From Klebsiella sp. BIGb0407 (GTDB lineage: Bacteria; Pseudomonadota; Gammaproteobacteria; Enterobacterales; Enterobacteriaceae), in contig NZ_JANUEQ010000001.1 of NCBI RefSeq assembly GCF_024807845.1, positions 1,482,900-1,546,899 on the forward strand: a DNA stretch of 64,000 nt, written 5' to 3'. Positions within the stretch are counted from its first letter, which is position 1, and each line of letters starts with the position of its first letter. The notes beneath the pieces were generated by a model. The model had not been told where the DNA came from and made no database searches. It saw only the letters and a program-made list of their open reading frames with translations. Both the position numbers and the translations under genes were made by a program. Shown here in pieces: positions 54,958 through 64,000 of this stretch.

Positions 54958-56232
54958 TTGAACAGATTTTCTTTTTCGCGTGGAGCCGCAGCACTGGCTT
55001 TTACCGTCGCATTAACGGCCTGTAGCTCTACTCCGCAGGAAGACAAACCGTCAACCCAGGTAGCTCCGGGGACACAATCACGTCCAATTCTTAATGCAGC
55101 AGAAGCACAAAACTTTGTTGCCGCGCGTTATTTTGCCTCAATGAACCCAAATGAAGCGCCCTGGACACCTGAAGCTATTCGCCTGCCACAGCAGCCTGAT
55201 TTTATTGTCGGACCTGCAGACAGTACCGGTGTAACACATCATTCTATTCAGGCCGCGGTTGATGCCGCTATAATCAAACATAGCAGCCAGCGTCAGTACA
55301 TCGCTATTCTGCCGGGTGAGTATGAAGGCACACTGTATATACCTGCTGCCTCCAGTAGCATTACGCTGTACGGCACCACCTCAAATCCAGCGGATGTGAA
55401 AATAGGTCTGACACTCGACTCTGAAATGGACGCAGTGACCTGGCGTAAAACCGTTAACCCTTCAGGGAAATATATGCCGGGCAAACCGTCCTGGTATATG
55501 TTTGATAACTGCCAGAACCATAAAGGGGCTACCGTTGGTATCATGTGTTCTGCCGCTTTATGGTCACAAAATAATGGCTTACAGCTGCAAAACCTGACCG
55601 TACAAAATACCCTCGGCGATAGCGTTGATGCCGGTAACCACCAGGCCGTTGCCCTGCGTAGTGACGGGGATAAAGTTCAGCTGAACAATGTGAATATTCT
55701 TGGTCGTCAGAATACCTTCTTTGTGACCAACAGCGATGTTCAGAACCGCATCCTGTCGGGTAAACAACCTCGTACCCTGGTAACGAATAGCTATATCGAA
55801 GGCGATGTGGATGTCGTTGCGGGCCGTGGTGCGGTGGTGTTTGAAAATACCGAATTCCGCCTGGTTAACAGCCGTACTCAGGAAGGCGTGGTGTTTGCTC
55901 CGGCGACAGAACCTAACCTCTACTTTGGTTTCCTGGCAATCAACAGCCGTTTCAAAGCCTCGGGTGATGCCTTGTTAGGCCGTTCATGGGATATCGAAAC
56001 GGCCGGCGTTGCCGCGAATGGCCAGGTCGTTATCCGTGACAGCGTGATTTCTGAAGGCTTTAATCAGGCACGTCCGTGGGGTGATGCTCTGAATTCACAG
56101 CGTCCGTTCACAGGCAATATCGGCGCTAAAGACGAGCAAGGTAATTTTAGCCGTGACTTAAATGCAGCGGGTGCAAATCGCCTGTGGGAATATAACAACC
56201 GTGGTACAGGTAGTACCGTTGTTGCTGAATAA
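54958..56232 (+). CDS. ybhC: YbhC, pectinesterase-fold outer-membrane lipoprotein
   Basis: A 424-residue lipoprotein with a lipobox (LTAC, modified Cys at residue 22) and a right-handed beta-helix of the pectin methylesterase family. The family blocks GVTHHSIQAAVDAA, GNHQAVALRSDGDKVQ and EGDVDVVAGRGAVVFENTEF are seen. The catalytic QDT-type block reads RQNTFFV, with Asn for the usual Asp, as in E. coli YbhC, which is not an efficient pectinesterase. The start is TTG 54958 (GGAG seven bases upstream), giving an N-terminus that aligns with E. coli from residue 1. Confidence 0.93.
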   Translation: MNRFSFSRGAAALAFTVALTACSSTPQEDKPSTQVAPGTQSRPILNAAEAQNFVAARYFASMNPNEAPWTPEAIRLPQQPDFIVGPADSTGVTHHSIQAAVDAAIIKHSSQRQYIAILPGEYEGTLYIPAASSSITLYGTTSNPADVKIGLTLDSEMDAVTWRKTVNPSGKYMPGKPSWYMFDNCQNHKGATVGIMCSAALWSQNNGLQLQNLTVQNTLGDSVDAGNHQAVALRSDGDKVQLNNVNILGRQNTFFVTNSDVQNRILSGKQPRTLVTNSYIEGDVDVVAGRGAVVFENTEFRLVNSRTQEGVVFAPATEPNLYFGFLAINSRFKASGDALLGRSWDIETAGVAANGQVVIRDSVISEGFNQARPWGDALNSQRPFTGNIGAKDEQGNFSRDLNAAGANRLWEYNNRGTGSTVVAE

Positions 56233-56276
56233 TCCGCACCGGATATAACTGGTGGGGTTGAATAAGTGAGTGATTT

Positions 56277-56312
56277 ACACCCTGTGGGCAGCATGCCAAC
56301 AGGGTGTTTTTA
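56277..56312 (+). terminator. ybhC terminator
   Basis: ACACCCTGT pairs with ACAGGGTGT, the inner GGCA/TGCC extends the stem, and TTTT follows. It lies just before the 3' end of the converging pgl. Confidence 0.88.
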
Positions 56313-56316
56313 TAAC

Positions 56317-57315
56317 TTAGTGAGCGTAAATCGCCACCCACATTGGGCCCTGCCCTACTGCATAACGCCCTTTCTCTTCCAGTAAGCCTTGCTCTTGCGA
56401 GATACCATAGACGGCAACATGGTGAGATTTCTGTCCCACGGCAACCAGATACTTACCGCTATTATCGATATTAAAGCCGCGTGGCTGTGCTTCGGTTGGC
56501 TGATAGCCGACAAGTGACAGTACGCTACCATCTTCAGAGACATCATAGATGGTGATAAGGCTCGAAGTACGGTCGCAGGCATACAGATGGCGACCATCCG
56601 GAGTGATATGAATATCCGCAGCCCAGCGAACATCGCTGAAATCTGGTGGCATCATTTCTACCGTCTGAACGCACTCGATAGCGCCGTTTGGATCCTTCAA
56701 TTCCCAGGCATTCACTGAACTGTTCAGTTCATTGACGCTGTAGGCATACTGATGATTTGGGTGGAAAGCCATATGACGAGGGCCGGCACCTTCAACAGTG
56801 GTCACTTCTGCCGGGGTCTGAGCGACCAGATGTCCGTCATCAGACAAAGTGAACAGACAAATTCTGTCTTGTTTCAGAGCAGGTACCCAGAGAGTGCTGT
56901 TATCCGGCGAGATATTGGCTGAGTGACAACCTTCCAGACCATCAACGATATCGACTGTTGCGCCCGGTAAACCGTCATTCTCAAGGCTAATCACCCCGAC
57001 GTTACCCGCATTATAAGAAGCGCTGAACAGAAAACGTCCGCTACGGTCAGTCGAGATATGGGTCGGGCTGCCCGGCAGAGGTGCTTCACCTGCCTCTGTT
57101 AGCCTACCGTCATCGGGTGTGATACGGTAAGCTATCACACGAAATTCAGGGCGTACACCCACATACAGGAAGCGCTTATCCGGGCTGACGACCATTGGCT
57201 GAACCTGGCCTGCAACATCGACTACTTGCAACAGGGTGAGTGAGCCATTGGAGTGAAGTGTCCAGACATGAATCTGCTGGCTTTCCGGGCTGGCGGTATA
57301 GACCGTCTGTTTCAT
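56317..57315 (-). CDS. pgl: Pgl, 6-phosphogluconolactonase (beta-propeller type)
   Basis: A 332-residue seven-bladed beta-propeller lactonase of the pentose phosphate pathway, hydrolysing 6-phosphogluconolactone. The repeated blade motifs include [47 protein letters not shown] and [19 protein letters not shown] 57315 gives [18 protein letters not shown], equal to the E. coli N-terminus. The ATG at 57333 is six codons upstream and the ribosome-binding site GGAG lies within that stretch. Confidence 0.96.
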   Translation of the reverse strand: MKQTVYTASPESQQIHVWTLHSNGSLTLLQVVDVAGQVQPMVVSPDKRFLYVGVRPEFRVIAYRITPDDGRLTEAGEAPLPGSPTHISTDRSGRFLFSASYNAGNVGVISLENDGLPGATVDIVDGLEGCHSANISPDNSTLWVPALKQDRICLFTLSDDGHLVAQTPAEVTTVEGAGPRHMAFHPNHQYAYSVNELNSSVNAWELKDPNGAIECVQTVEMMPPDFSDVRWAADIHITPDGRHLYACDRTSSLITIYDVSEDGSVLSLVGYQPTEAQPRGFNIDNSGKYLVAVGQKSHHVAVYGISQEQGLLEEKGRYAVGQGPMWVAIYAH

Positions 57316-57450
57316 AAGTTTATTCTTCTCCATGCATCGTAAGTCATAGTCACAAAATTAGCGCATTTTTAGAGACAGGTAGTCATTTTGCACCAGGTTG
57401 CGAACTGTGTAACATCGTATCAACTTCTTAAATCATAACAGGAACTTTTA

Positions 57451-58281
57451 ATGCGTTATCACGTAATCGCTCTTGATCTCGACGGCACCCTGCTGACATC
57501 GCAGAAAACTATCTTACCCGAGTCACTGAAGGCCCTGAGTGACGCCCGCGCCGCAGGCGTCAAAGTTATTATTGTCACCGGCCGTCATCACGTTGCTATT
57601 CATCCTTTTTATCAGGCTCTGCAACTTGATACACCTGCTATTTGCTGTAATGGCACTTATTTGTATGATTATCAAAATCAGCAAGTACTGGCTTCCGACC
57701 CGGTGCACCCGCAACAGGCGGATCAACTTATCTCTCTGCTCGATACGCATCAGATAGAGGGATTAATGTATGTTGATAATGCCATGCTTTACCCCGAAGA
57801 TTCTAAAAAAATTCAGGCACATGTCGCACGGACCAGTACCTGGGCACAATCCCTACCTGAGTCACAGCGCCCGGTATTTAAAAATGTCCCTTCTTTGCGC
57901 CAGTCAGCTACCGAAGCCGAGGCTATCTGGAAATTTGCTCTGATTGACTCTGATGTACCCAAGCTGCGCCAGTTTACTGAGACAGTTGAATCCAGCCTTG
58001 GCTTAACCTGCGAGTTTTCATGGCATGACCAAGTGGATGTCACTCAGCGTGGCAACAGTAAAGGGGCGCGTCTGGCACAGTGGGTAGCACAGCAAGGTCT
58101 GACGATGGATCAGGTTATTGCCTTCGGTGATAACGACAATGACCTGAGTATGCTGGAAACGGCAGGACTAGGTGTGGCAATGGGCAATGCGGCTGACGCC
58201 ATCAAGGCCCGAGCCAAACTGACTATCGGCAATAATGAGCAACCGAGCATTGCCGAGACACTGTATCGCTACGTCCTCTAG
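57451..58281 (+). CDS. ybhA: YbhA, Cof-type HAD sugar/pyridoxal phosphatase
   Basis: A 276-residue HAD phosphatase of the Cof subfamily. It has DLDGT with D9 and D11 at the N-terminus, motif II VTGRH, motif III lysine in GNSKGARL and motif IV FGDNDNDLSML. The E. coli protein dephosphorylates pyridoxal phosphate and sugar phosphates. The gene is divergent from pgl and its stop codon directly abuts the stop codon of modC on the other strand. Confidence 0.94.
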   Translation: MRYHVIALDLDGTLLTSQKTILPESLKALSDARAAGVKVIIVTGRHHVAIHPFYQALQLDTPAICCNGTYLYDYQNQQVLASDPVHPQQADQLISLLDTHQIEGLMYVDNAMLYPEDSKKIQAHVARTSTWAQSLPESQRPVFKNVPSLRQSATEAEAIWKFALIDSDVPKLRQFTETVESSLGLTCEFSWHDQVDVTQRGNSKGARLAQWVAQQGLTMDQVIAFGDNDNDLSMLETAGLGVAMGNAADAIKARAKLTIGNNEQPSIAETLYRYVL

Positions 58282-59340
58282 TCAGGTCATAATCGCGACG
58301 CTTTTTATTTGAGCATACAGCCAGAGTCCGGGTTTGACCGCAAGTTCATCCCGGGCCCACGGGCTGATTCTGGCCCACAGAATACGCGACCCCGCTTCCA
58401 GCCGAACGTCCACCTGCCCTTTTTCATCCAGGCATTCAGCCACCCTTACCCGCAATACATTACGGATACTGCTTTTTACCGGCGGTTCAAGCGCCAATGA
58501 GATATCCGATGCCTTGATACGAATACGTAGCGCAGAACGGGGAGGTTTATCCAGTTTATTCACCCACAGGTGCTGACCATCCAGCGCCAGAGCCGTCATC
58601 GCGTAATGAGGATGATGCTCCACCACCTGAACATTGAGTATGCTGCTTTGTTGCTCCTGAGGTAACCAGGGGTGCATAACACTGCTGCTCCAGACTTCCT
58701 CCAGGTCACCAAAAGCCTTCACATTGCCGCCATCGAGGATCAGGACTTTGTCAGCCAGATGCAAAATTTCCTCCAGCGAATGGCTGACATAAAGCATGGG
58801 AATATTAATTTCACGCGCCAGGCGCTGAAGGTAAGGAATTAATTCACGCTTGCGTGGAATATCCAGTGACGCCAGCGGTTCATCCAGCAGCATTAATTCC
58901 GGGGCTGTCAGTAATGAACGCCCAATAGCAACACGCTGTTTCTCTCCTCCCGACAAACTGGACGGAAAACGGTCGAGTAACTCACTAATTCCCAGTAACT
59001 CGACTAAGTTGTCGAATTTTCCCGCCATGCTTTTTGCCATACCGTATTTCAGATTGCCGCGTACTCGATAGTGGGGAAACAGGCGCGCATCCTGAAAAAC
59101 ATAGCCAATACGGCGCTTCTCCGGTGCCAGATAAAATGATTTATCGGCATCCATCAGCACACGGTCATTGAGCACAATACGTCCTGCCTCAGGACGAGTT
59201 AACCCACTGATAGCATTGATCAATGAGGTCTTTCCTGCACCAGAAACACCAAAAATCGCGGTGATACCCTTGCCGGGTAGCTCTTCATCCAGGTGTAAAC
59301 GGTGGCTACCCAGAGTCTGGGTAAAATTCAGCATCAGCAT
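58282..59340 (-). CDS. modC: ModC, molybdate ABC transporter ATPase
   Basis: A 352-residue ATP-binding subunit of molybdate import. Walker A GVSGAGKT is at 31-38, signature LSGGEKQR at about 128, Walker [13 protein letters not shown] at about 148. The C-terminal TOBE/Mop domain ([20 protein letters not shown] to the end) binds oxyanion and gives feedback control. AGGATAAACG precedes ATG 59340. It is the last gene of modABC, four bases after modB. Confidence 0.96.
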   Translation of the reverse strand: MLMLNFTQTLGSHRLHLDEELPGKGITAIFGVSGAGKTSLINAISGLTRPEAGRIVLNDRVLMDADKSFYLAPEKRRIGYVFQDARLFPHYRVRGNLKYGMAKSMAGKFDNLVELLGISELLDRFPSSLSGGEKQRVAIGRSLLTAPELMLLDEPLASLDIPRKRELIPYLQRLAREINIPMLYVSHSLEEILHLADKVLILDGGNVKAFGDLEEVWSSSVMHPWLPQEQQSSILNVQVVEHHPHYAMTALALDGQHLWVNKLDKPPRSALRIRIKASDISLALEPPVKSSIRNVLRVRVAECLDEKGQVDVRLEAGSRILWARISPWARDELAVKPGLWLYAQIKSVAIMT

Positions 59341-59343
59341 CGT

Positions 59344-60033
59344 TTATCCTCCCAGACGCTTACGGCTAATACGGGCCAGCCATTCAGCCACCAGTAATGA
59401 GATCATCGCCAGTCCAATCGCTATCACACATAAACGCCAGGCTGCATGTTCGCCACCAGGGGTTTGAATCAGGGTATACATTGCAGAAGGCAAGGTTCGG
59501 GTTTCACCAGGAATGTTTGAAACAAAGGTAATAGTGGCGCCAAACTCGCCAAGCGAACGGGCAAATGCAAGCACTGTACCTGCGATAATACCTGGCAGGG
59601 TTAATGGCAGCGTGATAGTCAGGAAAACACGCCATCGTCCGGCCCCTAAGGTACGGGCGGCTTGCTCAAGACGTAAATCAACACCCTCCAGCGCCAGACG
59701 GATAGCACGTACCATCAGAGGAAATGACATCACCGCTGCGGCGAGTACTGCTCCGCGCCAGTTAAACGCAAAAGTAATGCCAAACCAGTCATAAAACCAG
59801 GCGCCAATCACCCCGCGTCGCCCAAAGCTGACCAACAGTAAATAACCCACCACCACAGGAGGCAAAACTAACGGGAGATGGATAAGGCTATCCAGCAGAG
59901 CTTTACCTGGAAACTGGCAACGCACCAGAATCCAGGCAACGAAGATCCCTAAAGGGAGGCTAAACAGCACCGCAACGGAAGAAACTTTAAGGCTGAGCAG
60001 TACGGCTTGCCATTCGGGATCTGTCAGTATCAT
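59344..60033 (-). CDS. modB: ModB, molybdate ABC transporter permease
   Basis: A 229-residue permease with five or six membrane helices and the EAA loop EQAARTLGAGRWRVFLTITL that docks onto ModC. The start codon overlaps the modA stop by one base (TAATG), so the two are translationally coupled. The length and sequence match the E. coli protein closely. Confidence 0.96.
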   Translation of the reverse strand: MILTDPEWQAVLLSLKVSSVAVLFSLPLGIFVAWILVRCQFPGKALLDSLIHLPLVLPPVVVGYLLLVSFGRRGVIGAWFYDWFGITFAFNWRGAVLAAAVMSFPLMVRAIRLALEGVDLRLEQAARTLGAGRWRVFLTITLPLTLPGIIAGTVLAFARSLGEFGATITFVSNIPGETRTLPSAMYTLIQTPGGEHAAWRLCVIAIGLAMISLLVAEWLARISRKRLGG

Positions 60034-60806
60034 TATTTAGTTGTAAATCCATATTGTTGGAAAACTTTAGCGGCTTCAGGTCCCTGCAGATATTTATAGA
60101 ATGCAGAAACAACCGGTGTGTCATGGCCTTTTACGATAGCGATTGGATATTCAACCTTTTGATGCGTATCTGCCGGGAACACTGAGACAACTTTAACGCC
60201 TTTGCTGGCAACAGCATCAGAACCATAAACGATACCCAGTGGCGCTTCGTCGCGTTCGACTAATGCCAAAGCACTGCGTACATCTTCCGCTGGCGCTAAT
60301 TTACTGGAAAGAGTATCCCAGGCACCCAGTTTCTGAAGCGACTCTTTGGCATAAATTCCCGCAGGCACATGGTCAGGATCCCCTACCGCCAGACGGCCAC
60401 CATCAAGCAGTTTCAGCCAGTCGGTTTGTGCATTAATCGTGATATCGCCCTGTTTGCTGGCTTTCGGAGCGACCAGCACCAGAGTATTTTCCAGCAGATT
60501 GGCACGCGTATCCGCTTGAATGCTGTCTTTTGAAACCGCGTAGTCCATCCACTTCTGATCGGCTGAAATAAATAAATCAGCCGGCGCACCCGCTTCAATC
60601 TGTCGTGCCAGAGTAGAAGAAGAGGCAAAAGAAGAGACAACATCGACTTTATGCTCTTTATTATATTGCGTGGCAATATCTTGTAAGGCATTGGTTAATG
60701 ATGCGGCAGCAAATACCGTGACTTTATTGCTATCCGCGAACGCCTGACCTGCCAGACTCACCGATAGTGCAGTACCCAGTACGAGTTTAACCCAACCCTT
60801 GTTCAT
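60033..60806 (-). CDS. modA: ModA, periplasmic molybdate-binding protein
   Basis: A 257-residue oxyanion-binding protein. A signal peptide ends at about residue 24 (GQAFA). The mature protein has VFAAASLTNALQDIA and SSFASSSTLARQIEAGAPADLFISAD, which provide the molybdate ligands, and the late PAEDVRSALALVERDEAPLGIVYGSDA block. GGAG lies before the ATG and a ModE-type box overlaps the promoter. Confidence 0.97.
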   Translation of the reverse strand: MNKGWVKLVLGTALSVSLAGQAFADSNKVTVFAAASLTNALQDIATQYNKEHKVDVVSSFASSSTLARQIEAGAPADLFISADQKWMDYAVSKDSIQADTRANLLENTLVLVAPKASKQGDITINAQTDWLKLLDGGRLAVGDPDHVPAGIYAKESLQKLGAWDTLSSKLAPAEDVRSALALVERDEAPLGIVYGSDAVASKGVKVVSVFPADTHQKVEYPIAIVKGHDTPVVSAFYKYLQGPEAAKVFQQYGFTTK

Positions 60807-60825
60807 CGTTTATCTCCGTTTATTT

Positions 60826-60849
60826 CGTTATGTACTGTAAAATATAACG
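60826..60849 (-). promoter_or_regulatory. ModE-type operator of modABC
   Basis: A 24-bp dyad with outer arms CGTTAT and ATAACG and a 12-base centre, the same spacing as the E. coli modA operator as I recall it. It lies 20-43 bp upstream of the modA start, where bound ModE-molybdate would block transcription. Confidence 0.8.
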
Positions 60850-61017
60850 ACTAGTGACGTAAACATACAAACATTATCGACCAGAATATTTTGCTCTTTA
60901 ATCAATTAATCGAGAAGACGGACATCTCAGAACGGAAAAACTGCCGATAAGGTGCTAATGATTGACGGGGGAAGTCATACTGTGGCGGGGAGATATTCTT
61001 CGTCACAGGATTGAGCT

Positions 61018-61036
61018 GTACCACGCACAGTGGTAC
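61018..61036 (-). terminator. Hairpin after the IclR-type gene
   Basis: GTACCAC pairs with GTGGTAC around GCACA, 34 bp after the iclR-type stop. The T-run is weak, so termination is likely but not certain. Confidence 0.5.
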
Positions 61037-61069
61037 CTCAGTGAATAGTAATCATTACCCTGTGACGAC

Positions 61070-61834
61070 TTAACGATTAAACAGCGCCAGTTCGATTTTG
61101 TCTGTTGCGCTCTTTATTTGCGCGGCTAATTTTTCGGGGCCGATGGCATTAAGACGAGGTGTTAATGTTGAAATGCTCACCACATAAGCAGGTACGCCGG
61201 AATTATCAAAAACTGGTACCGCCGTACACGAAATACCTCGCTCATTTTCTTCGTTATCGACTGCGAATCCTTGTTCACGGACCCGTTGCATCTCCGCTAA
61301 GAAATGAGTTTTATCCGTGATTGTTGTCGGCGTTAATTGACGAATAATGCAGGTATTACGCAGCCAATAACTCTCCTGATCCTGGAGGGTTGAGAAGGCT
61401 AAAAAAACCTTCCCTGCCGCGGTGCAATACATTTCGCCATACATTCCTACATAGGTATGCGTGCGAAACGATGAAAATTGCGGTTCAAGTTTATCGCGAA
61501 AGACAATTTTGTCCCCTTCGCGAGACAGCAGATTAATCGTTTCATTAACTTCATCCATCAGTGAGATTAGCGATGCTCGCGCGACACCGATCAGTTCAGA
61601 ATTTAATGCACCATGGCCCACATGAAGCATTTTTAACGTCAGTCGATATGCCCGGGTTGAAGGATATTGTGCTACATATCCCATTGATTCGAGCGTCGAT
61701 AAAATTCGGTGTGCTGTAGTTTTATTTAACCCAGTTTGGCGAACAATTTCATGAAGTTGAGCTCCATTCGGATAGTGACTAATAAACTCAAGAATGTTTA
61801 TCGATTTAATCAGCGACTTCAATTGCTCACTCAT
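61070..61834 (-). CDS. IclR-family transcriptional regulator
   Basis: A 254-residue IclR-type regulator. The N-terminal winged HTH (LHEIVRQTGLNKTTAHRILS at about 27-46) is followed by the effector-binding domain with GISCTAVPVFDNSGVPAYVVSIS near the end. AGGGGGG lies before the ATG. It lies 130 bp after dctP, in the same direction as the TRAP transporter genes. This resembles the yiaJ-type arrangement and suggests that it controls them in response to a sugar acid. In E. coli modE and acrZ occupy this place upstream of modA. Confidence 0.88.
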   Translation of the reverse strand: MSEQLKSLIKSINILEFISHYPNGAQLHEIVRQTGLNKTTAHRILSTLESMGYVAQYPSTRAYRLTLKMLHVGHGALNSELIGVARASLISLMDEVNETINLLSREGDKIVFRDKLEPQFSSFRTHTYVGMYGEMYCTAAGKVFLAFSTLQDQESYWLRNTCIIRQLTPTTITDKTHFLAEMQRVREQGFAVDNEENERGISCTAVPVFDNSGVPAYVVSISTLTPRLNAIGPEKLAAQIKSATDKIELALFNR

Positions 61835-61924
61835 GACGCCCCCCTAAGATAACACACTGCATTGCTTCAAATTTTTATAGTAATGATACTCATTCTACCT
61901 GAAAGCTGCTCTGTAAATAAACTG

Positions 61925-61950
61925 ATGTTGCCAGCTCTCGCTGGCAACAT
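61925..61950 (-). terminator. dctP terminator
   Basis: An 11-bp stem ATGTTGCCAGC / GCTGGCAACAT with a TCTC loop, 15 bp after the dctP stop, followed on the minus strand by CAGTTTATTT. Confidence 0.75.
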
Positions 61951-61964
61951 GCCATATTTTAGGG

Positions 61965-62942
61965 CTATTTTTGTGTTGCTAAAATCTCGGTGATAATAGC
62001 GTCACCATTTTCATCGGTGAATGTTTTCCAGACAGGTTTTGCCTGTGTCTGGAATGCTTGCATATTCACGTCACGATTAACCTTCATACCGTCTTTTTCC
62101 AGGGTGCTAATCATTTCTTCTTCTTTCTGCACGCTCATTACACGCTGGAGATCAATGGCTTCTTTAGCAACATCAGTGATGATTTTTTGCTGTTCAGGTG
62201 TCAGTTTATTGAATTTTTTCAAATTCATAGCAATAACCAGCGGCGAGTAAGCATGCTGAGACAGACTGAGATAGTCCTGAACTTCAAATAATTTAAATGA
62301 TAGCGTGATACTGATAGGGTGATCCTGCGCATCCACAACACCCGATTCTAATGCGGTATACAGTTCTGAAACAGGGATCTGTTGTGGGCTGGCCCCCATT
62401 AGCTTAAACATATCATTCAGTGCTTTGGCATTATTCACGCGCATCTGTAACCCTTTCAGATCCTCTGGGTTTTTAATAGGGCGTTTTGAATTCGTGATAT
62501 TACGGAAACCATTTTCAGGGTATCCCAGTCCTTTTACGCCATATTTTTCCATTTTTTTAAGTACATCCTGACCCGGTTTACCATCGAGTGCCAAATACGC
62601 ACTTTCACGCGTCGGGAAAATATACGGCAGTTCAAATGCAGCTCCATCCGGAATTAAACCTGACCAGTTATTTATTCCCACCATCGAGATATCGACAATG
62701 CCAGAGCGCGTGCCGTCAATCATCTGTTTATCACCGCCAAGTTGCCCTTGCGGAAAGAGGTTGACGATAATATCTCCATTTGAGCGCGCTTCAACTTCTT
62801 TTTTGAAATGCTTCGCGAGATCTTGTTGAAGATCTGATTCAGGAGCCGCATGAGCAAATTTCAATGTCACAGCGGCAGATGCAGGTAAAGCAAATAGGGA
62901 TAATGCGGTCAACAAGCTTGCTATTGTTATTAATTTTTTCAT
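61965..62942 (-). CDS. DctP-family TRAP transporter solute-binding protein
   Basis: A 325-residue periplasmic binding protein. A signal peptide ends at about residue 23 (ALPASA). The family arginine lies in GLQMRVNNAKAL, and the segments FPQGQLGGDKQMIDGTRSG, YPENGFRNITNSKRP and VDAQDHPISITLSFKLFEVQ resemble the YiaO/DctP branch. This branch binds C4-dicarboxylates or sugar acids. The ligand here is not determinable, though the IclR neighbour and YiaO-like sequence favour a sugar acid. Start ATG 62942. A GTG one codon upstream has slightly better spacing to GGAG. Confidence 0.9.
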   Translation of the reverse strand: MKKLITIASLLTALSLFALPASAAVTLKFAHAAPESDLQQDLAKHFKKEVEARSNGDIIVNLFPQGQLGGDKQMIDGTRSGIVDISMVGINNWSGLIPDGAAFELPYIFPTRESAYLALDGKPGQDVLKKMEKYGVKGLGYPENGFRNITNSKRPIKNPEDLKGLQMRVNNAKALNDMFKLMGASPQQIPVSELYTALESGVVDAQDHPISITLSFKLFEVQDYLSLSQHAYSPLVIAMNLKKFNKLTPEQQKIITDVAKEAIDLQRVMSVQKEEEMISTLEKDGMKVNRDVNMQAFQTQAKPVWKTFTDENGDAIITEILATQK

Positions 62943-62960
62943 CACGTAATTACTCCAGTA

Positions 62961-64000
62961 TTAGCCAATAACGAATTGCATCGGGAAAATAATAATTTGT
63001 GGAAATATCACGAATAAAATGAGCAATAAACAGTACGCAAAAATAAAGGGTAAAGCACCGCGTGTTGCTTGTGACATTGGAGCTTTTGCTACGCCACAGA
63101 CAACATTCAGAACCGTACCGACTGGGGGAACAATTAAACTGATAGAACAGTTAATAATAAACATTAAACCAAAATAGACCGGGTCAATACCCGCAATATT
63201 AATGACCGGCATTAATAACGGGACAAGAATCAAGACCATTGGACTTAAATCCATGACCATACCAATCATGAAAACAATCAGCATAATAACGGCCATCAGC
63301 AAACGAGGACTGTCTATAAGAGGCTCTAATAGTCCGGCTAATTGCTGTGGTAATTGTGCAATAGTAATTAACCACGCGGCAACCATGGCACACCCAACCA
63401 GGAACATGACCATTGCCGTTGCCCGGCCAGCCGTCAGTAATACAAGGTAAAATTTTCGTAGATTTAATTCACGGTAAACAACGGTGGAAATAAAGATGGC
63501 ATAGACCGCCGCCACAACCGCGGCCTCCGTTGGCGTAAATATCCCAAAACGGATCCCACCGACAATAATAATCGGCAACATCAATGCCCATAAACCATCA
63601 CGCAGTGCCGCACGTTTCTCTTCTTTAGTCGCTTTCTCTTTTACCGGGAGTGATTCTTTCCTGACAATAAAACTCCAGACAATCGTCAGGGTGACCCCCA
63701 TTAAAAGACCGGGAACAATGCCGCCTAAAAAGAGGTTTTTAATCGAAATACCGCCAGCTACGCCGATTAAGATTAACGGTAATGATGGCGGAATAACGGC
63801 AGCAATAATACCACCAGAAGCCAGCAGTCCCATTGATGAGGATTCAGGATATTTTTCGGCTTTCATCATCGGATATAGGATACTGACTAATGCTGCCGCA
63901 TCCGCAACCGCAGATCCTGATAGCCCGGCAAGTAATACCGAGGTCATAATGGCAACATAGCCTAATCCCCCTTTTCGGTGCCCGACATAGCAACTGGCAA
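62961..64000 (-). CDS. DctM-family TRAP transporter large permease, C-terminal part (cut by window edge)
   Basis: At least 346 residues of the large membrane subunit of a TRAP transporter. The frame stays open to the window edge (VGHRKGGLGYVAIM precedes the internal Met at 63947). The N-terminus and presumably the small subunit dctQ lie outside. Conserved family stretches include LAGLSGSAVADAAAL, GVAGGISIKNLFLGGIVPG and the late NCSISLIVPPVGTVLNV. It is cotranscribed with dctP (18-bp gap). Confidence 0.92.
   Translation of the reverse strand, partial: ASCYVGHRKGGLGYVAIMTSVLLAGLSGSAVADAAALVSILYPMMKAEKYPESSSMGLLASGGIIAAVIPPSLPLILIGVAGGISIKNLFLGGIVPGLLMGVTLTIVWSFIVRKESLPVKEKATKEEKRAALRDGLWALMLPIIIVGGIRFGIFTPTEAAVVAAVYAIFISTVVYRELNLRKFYLVLLTAGRATAMVMFLVGCAMVAAWLITIAQLPQQLAGLLEPLIDSPRLLMAVIMLIVFMIGMVMDLSPMVLILVPLLMPVINIAGIDPVYFGLMFIINCSISLIVPPVGTVLNVVCGVAKAPMSQATRGALPFIFAYCLLLILFVIFPQIIIFPMQFVIG

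Overview
The window is chromosomal DNA from a member of the order Enterobacterales, probably close to the Enterobacteriaceae. The main evidence is long stretches of E. coli-like gene order with near full-length orthologues: ompX-rhtA-dps-glnHPQ-rlmF, ybiB-dinG, rhlE-ybhGFSR-ybhQ, ybhL-moaEDCBA-ybhK-uvrB-bioDCFB/bioA and ybhC-pgl-ybhA-modCBA. These are the genes of the 17-18 minute region of the E. coli map. I cannot fix the genus from this window. All comparisons with other species are from memory, because no search was run.

Layout. 1-8.5 kb: partial ompX, threonine/homoserine exporter, Dps, the glutamine ABC transporter with a sigma-54/NtrC-type control region, the RlmF rRNA methylase, a free-standing HTH protein, and a locus of three related units encoding two small secreted YhcN/YbiJ proteins. 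8.5-24.3 kb: the SOS-controlled dinG-ybiB pair, then roxA, yohO, bglX, dld, pbpG, yohD, an uncharacterised permuted-papain-like protein, a LysR regulator, dusC and rhlE. In E. coli most of the roxA-to-dusC genes lie elsewhere on the map, near 47-48 minutes, so two blocks have been joined here. 24.7-31.2 kb: an unrecognised gene in the place where E. coli has cecR, then the YbhGFSR exporter and ybhQ.

31.6-39.5 kb holds the most interesting accessory region. A SorC-type regulator faces a six-gene operon encoding an RbsABC-type importer, methylthioribose kinase (MtnK), methylthioribose-1-phosphate isomerase (MtnA) and a class II fuculose-phosphate-type aldolase. The three enzymes make up the 'DHAP shunt', which salvages 5'-methylthioribose and 5-deoxyribose, the S-adenosylmethionine by-products. 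The dedicated importer suggests uptake of the sugar from outside.

39.6-53.7 kb: BI-1 family YbhL, molybdopterin synthesis (moaABCDE with a Moco riboswitch and a ModE-type box), ybhK, LexA-regulated uvrB with nearby DnaA-type boxes, and the divergent biotin operon around a textbook BirA operator. Two AT-rich genes sit between uvrB and bioD, and one encodes a protein with a clear eukaryote-type F-box. Another unknown AT-rich gene sits between bioA and ybhC, where E. coli has ybhB. 55-64 kb: ybhC, pgl, ybhA, the ModE-type-box-preceded modABC operon, then an IclR regulator and a TRAP transporter (dctP, partial dctM) where E. coli has modE and acrZ.

No rRNA, tRNA, CRISPR array, intact insertion sequence or prophage was recognised. 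The accessory content consists of single-gene islets and one catabolic operon placed between conserved housekeeping genes.
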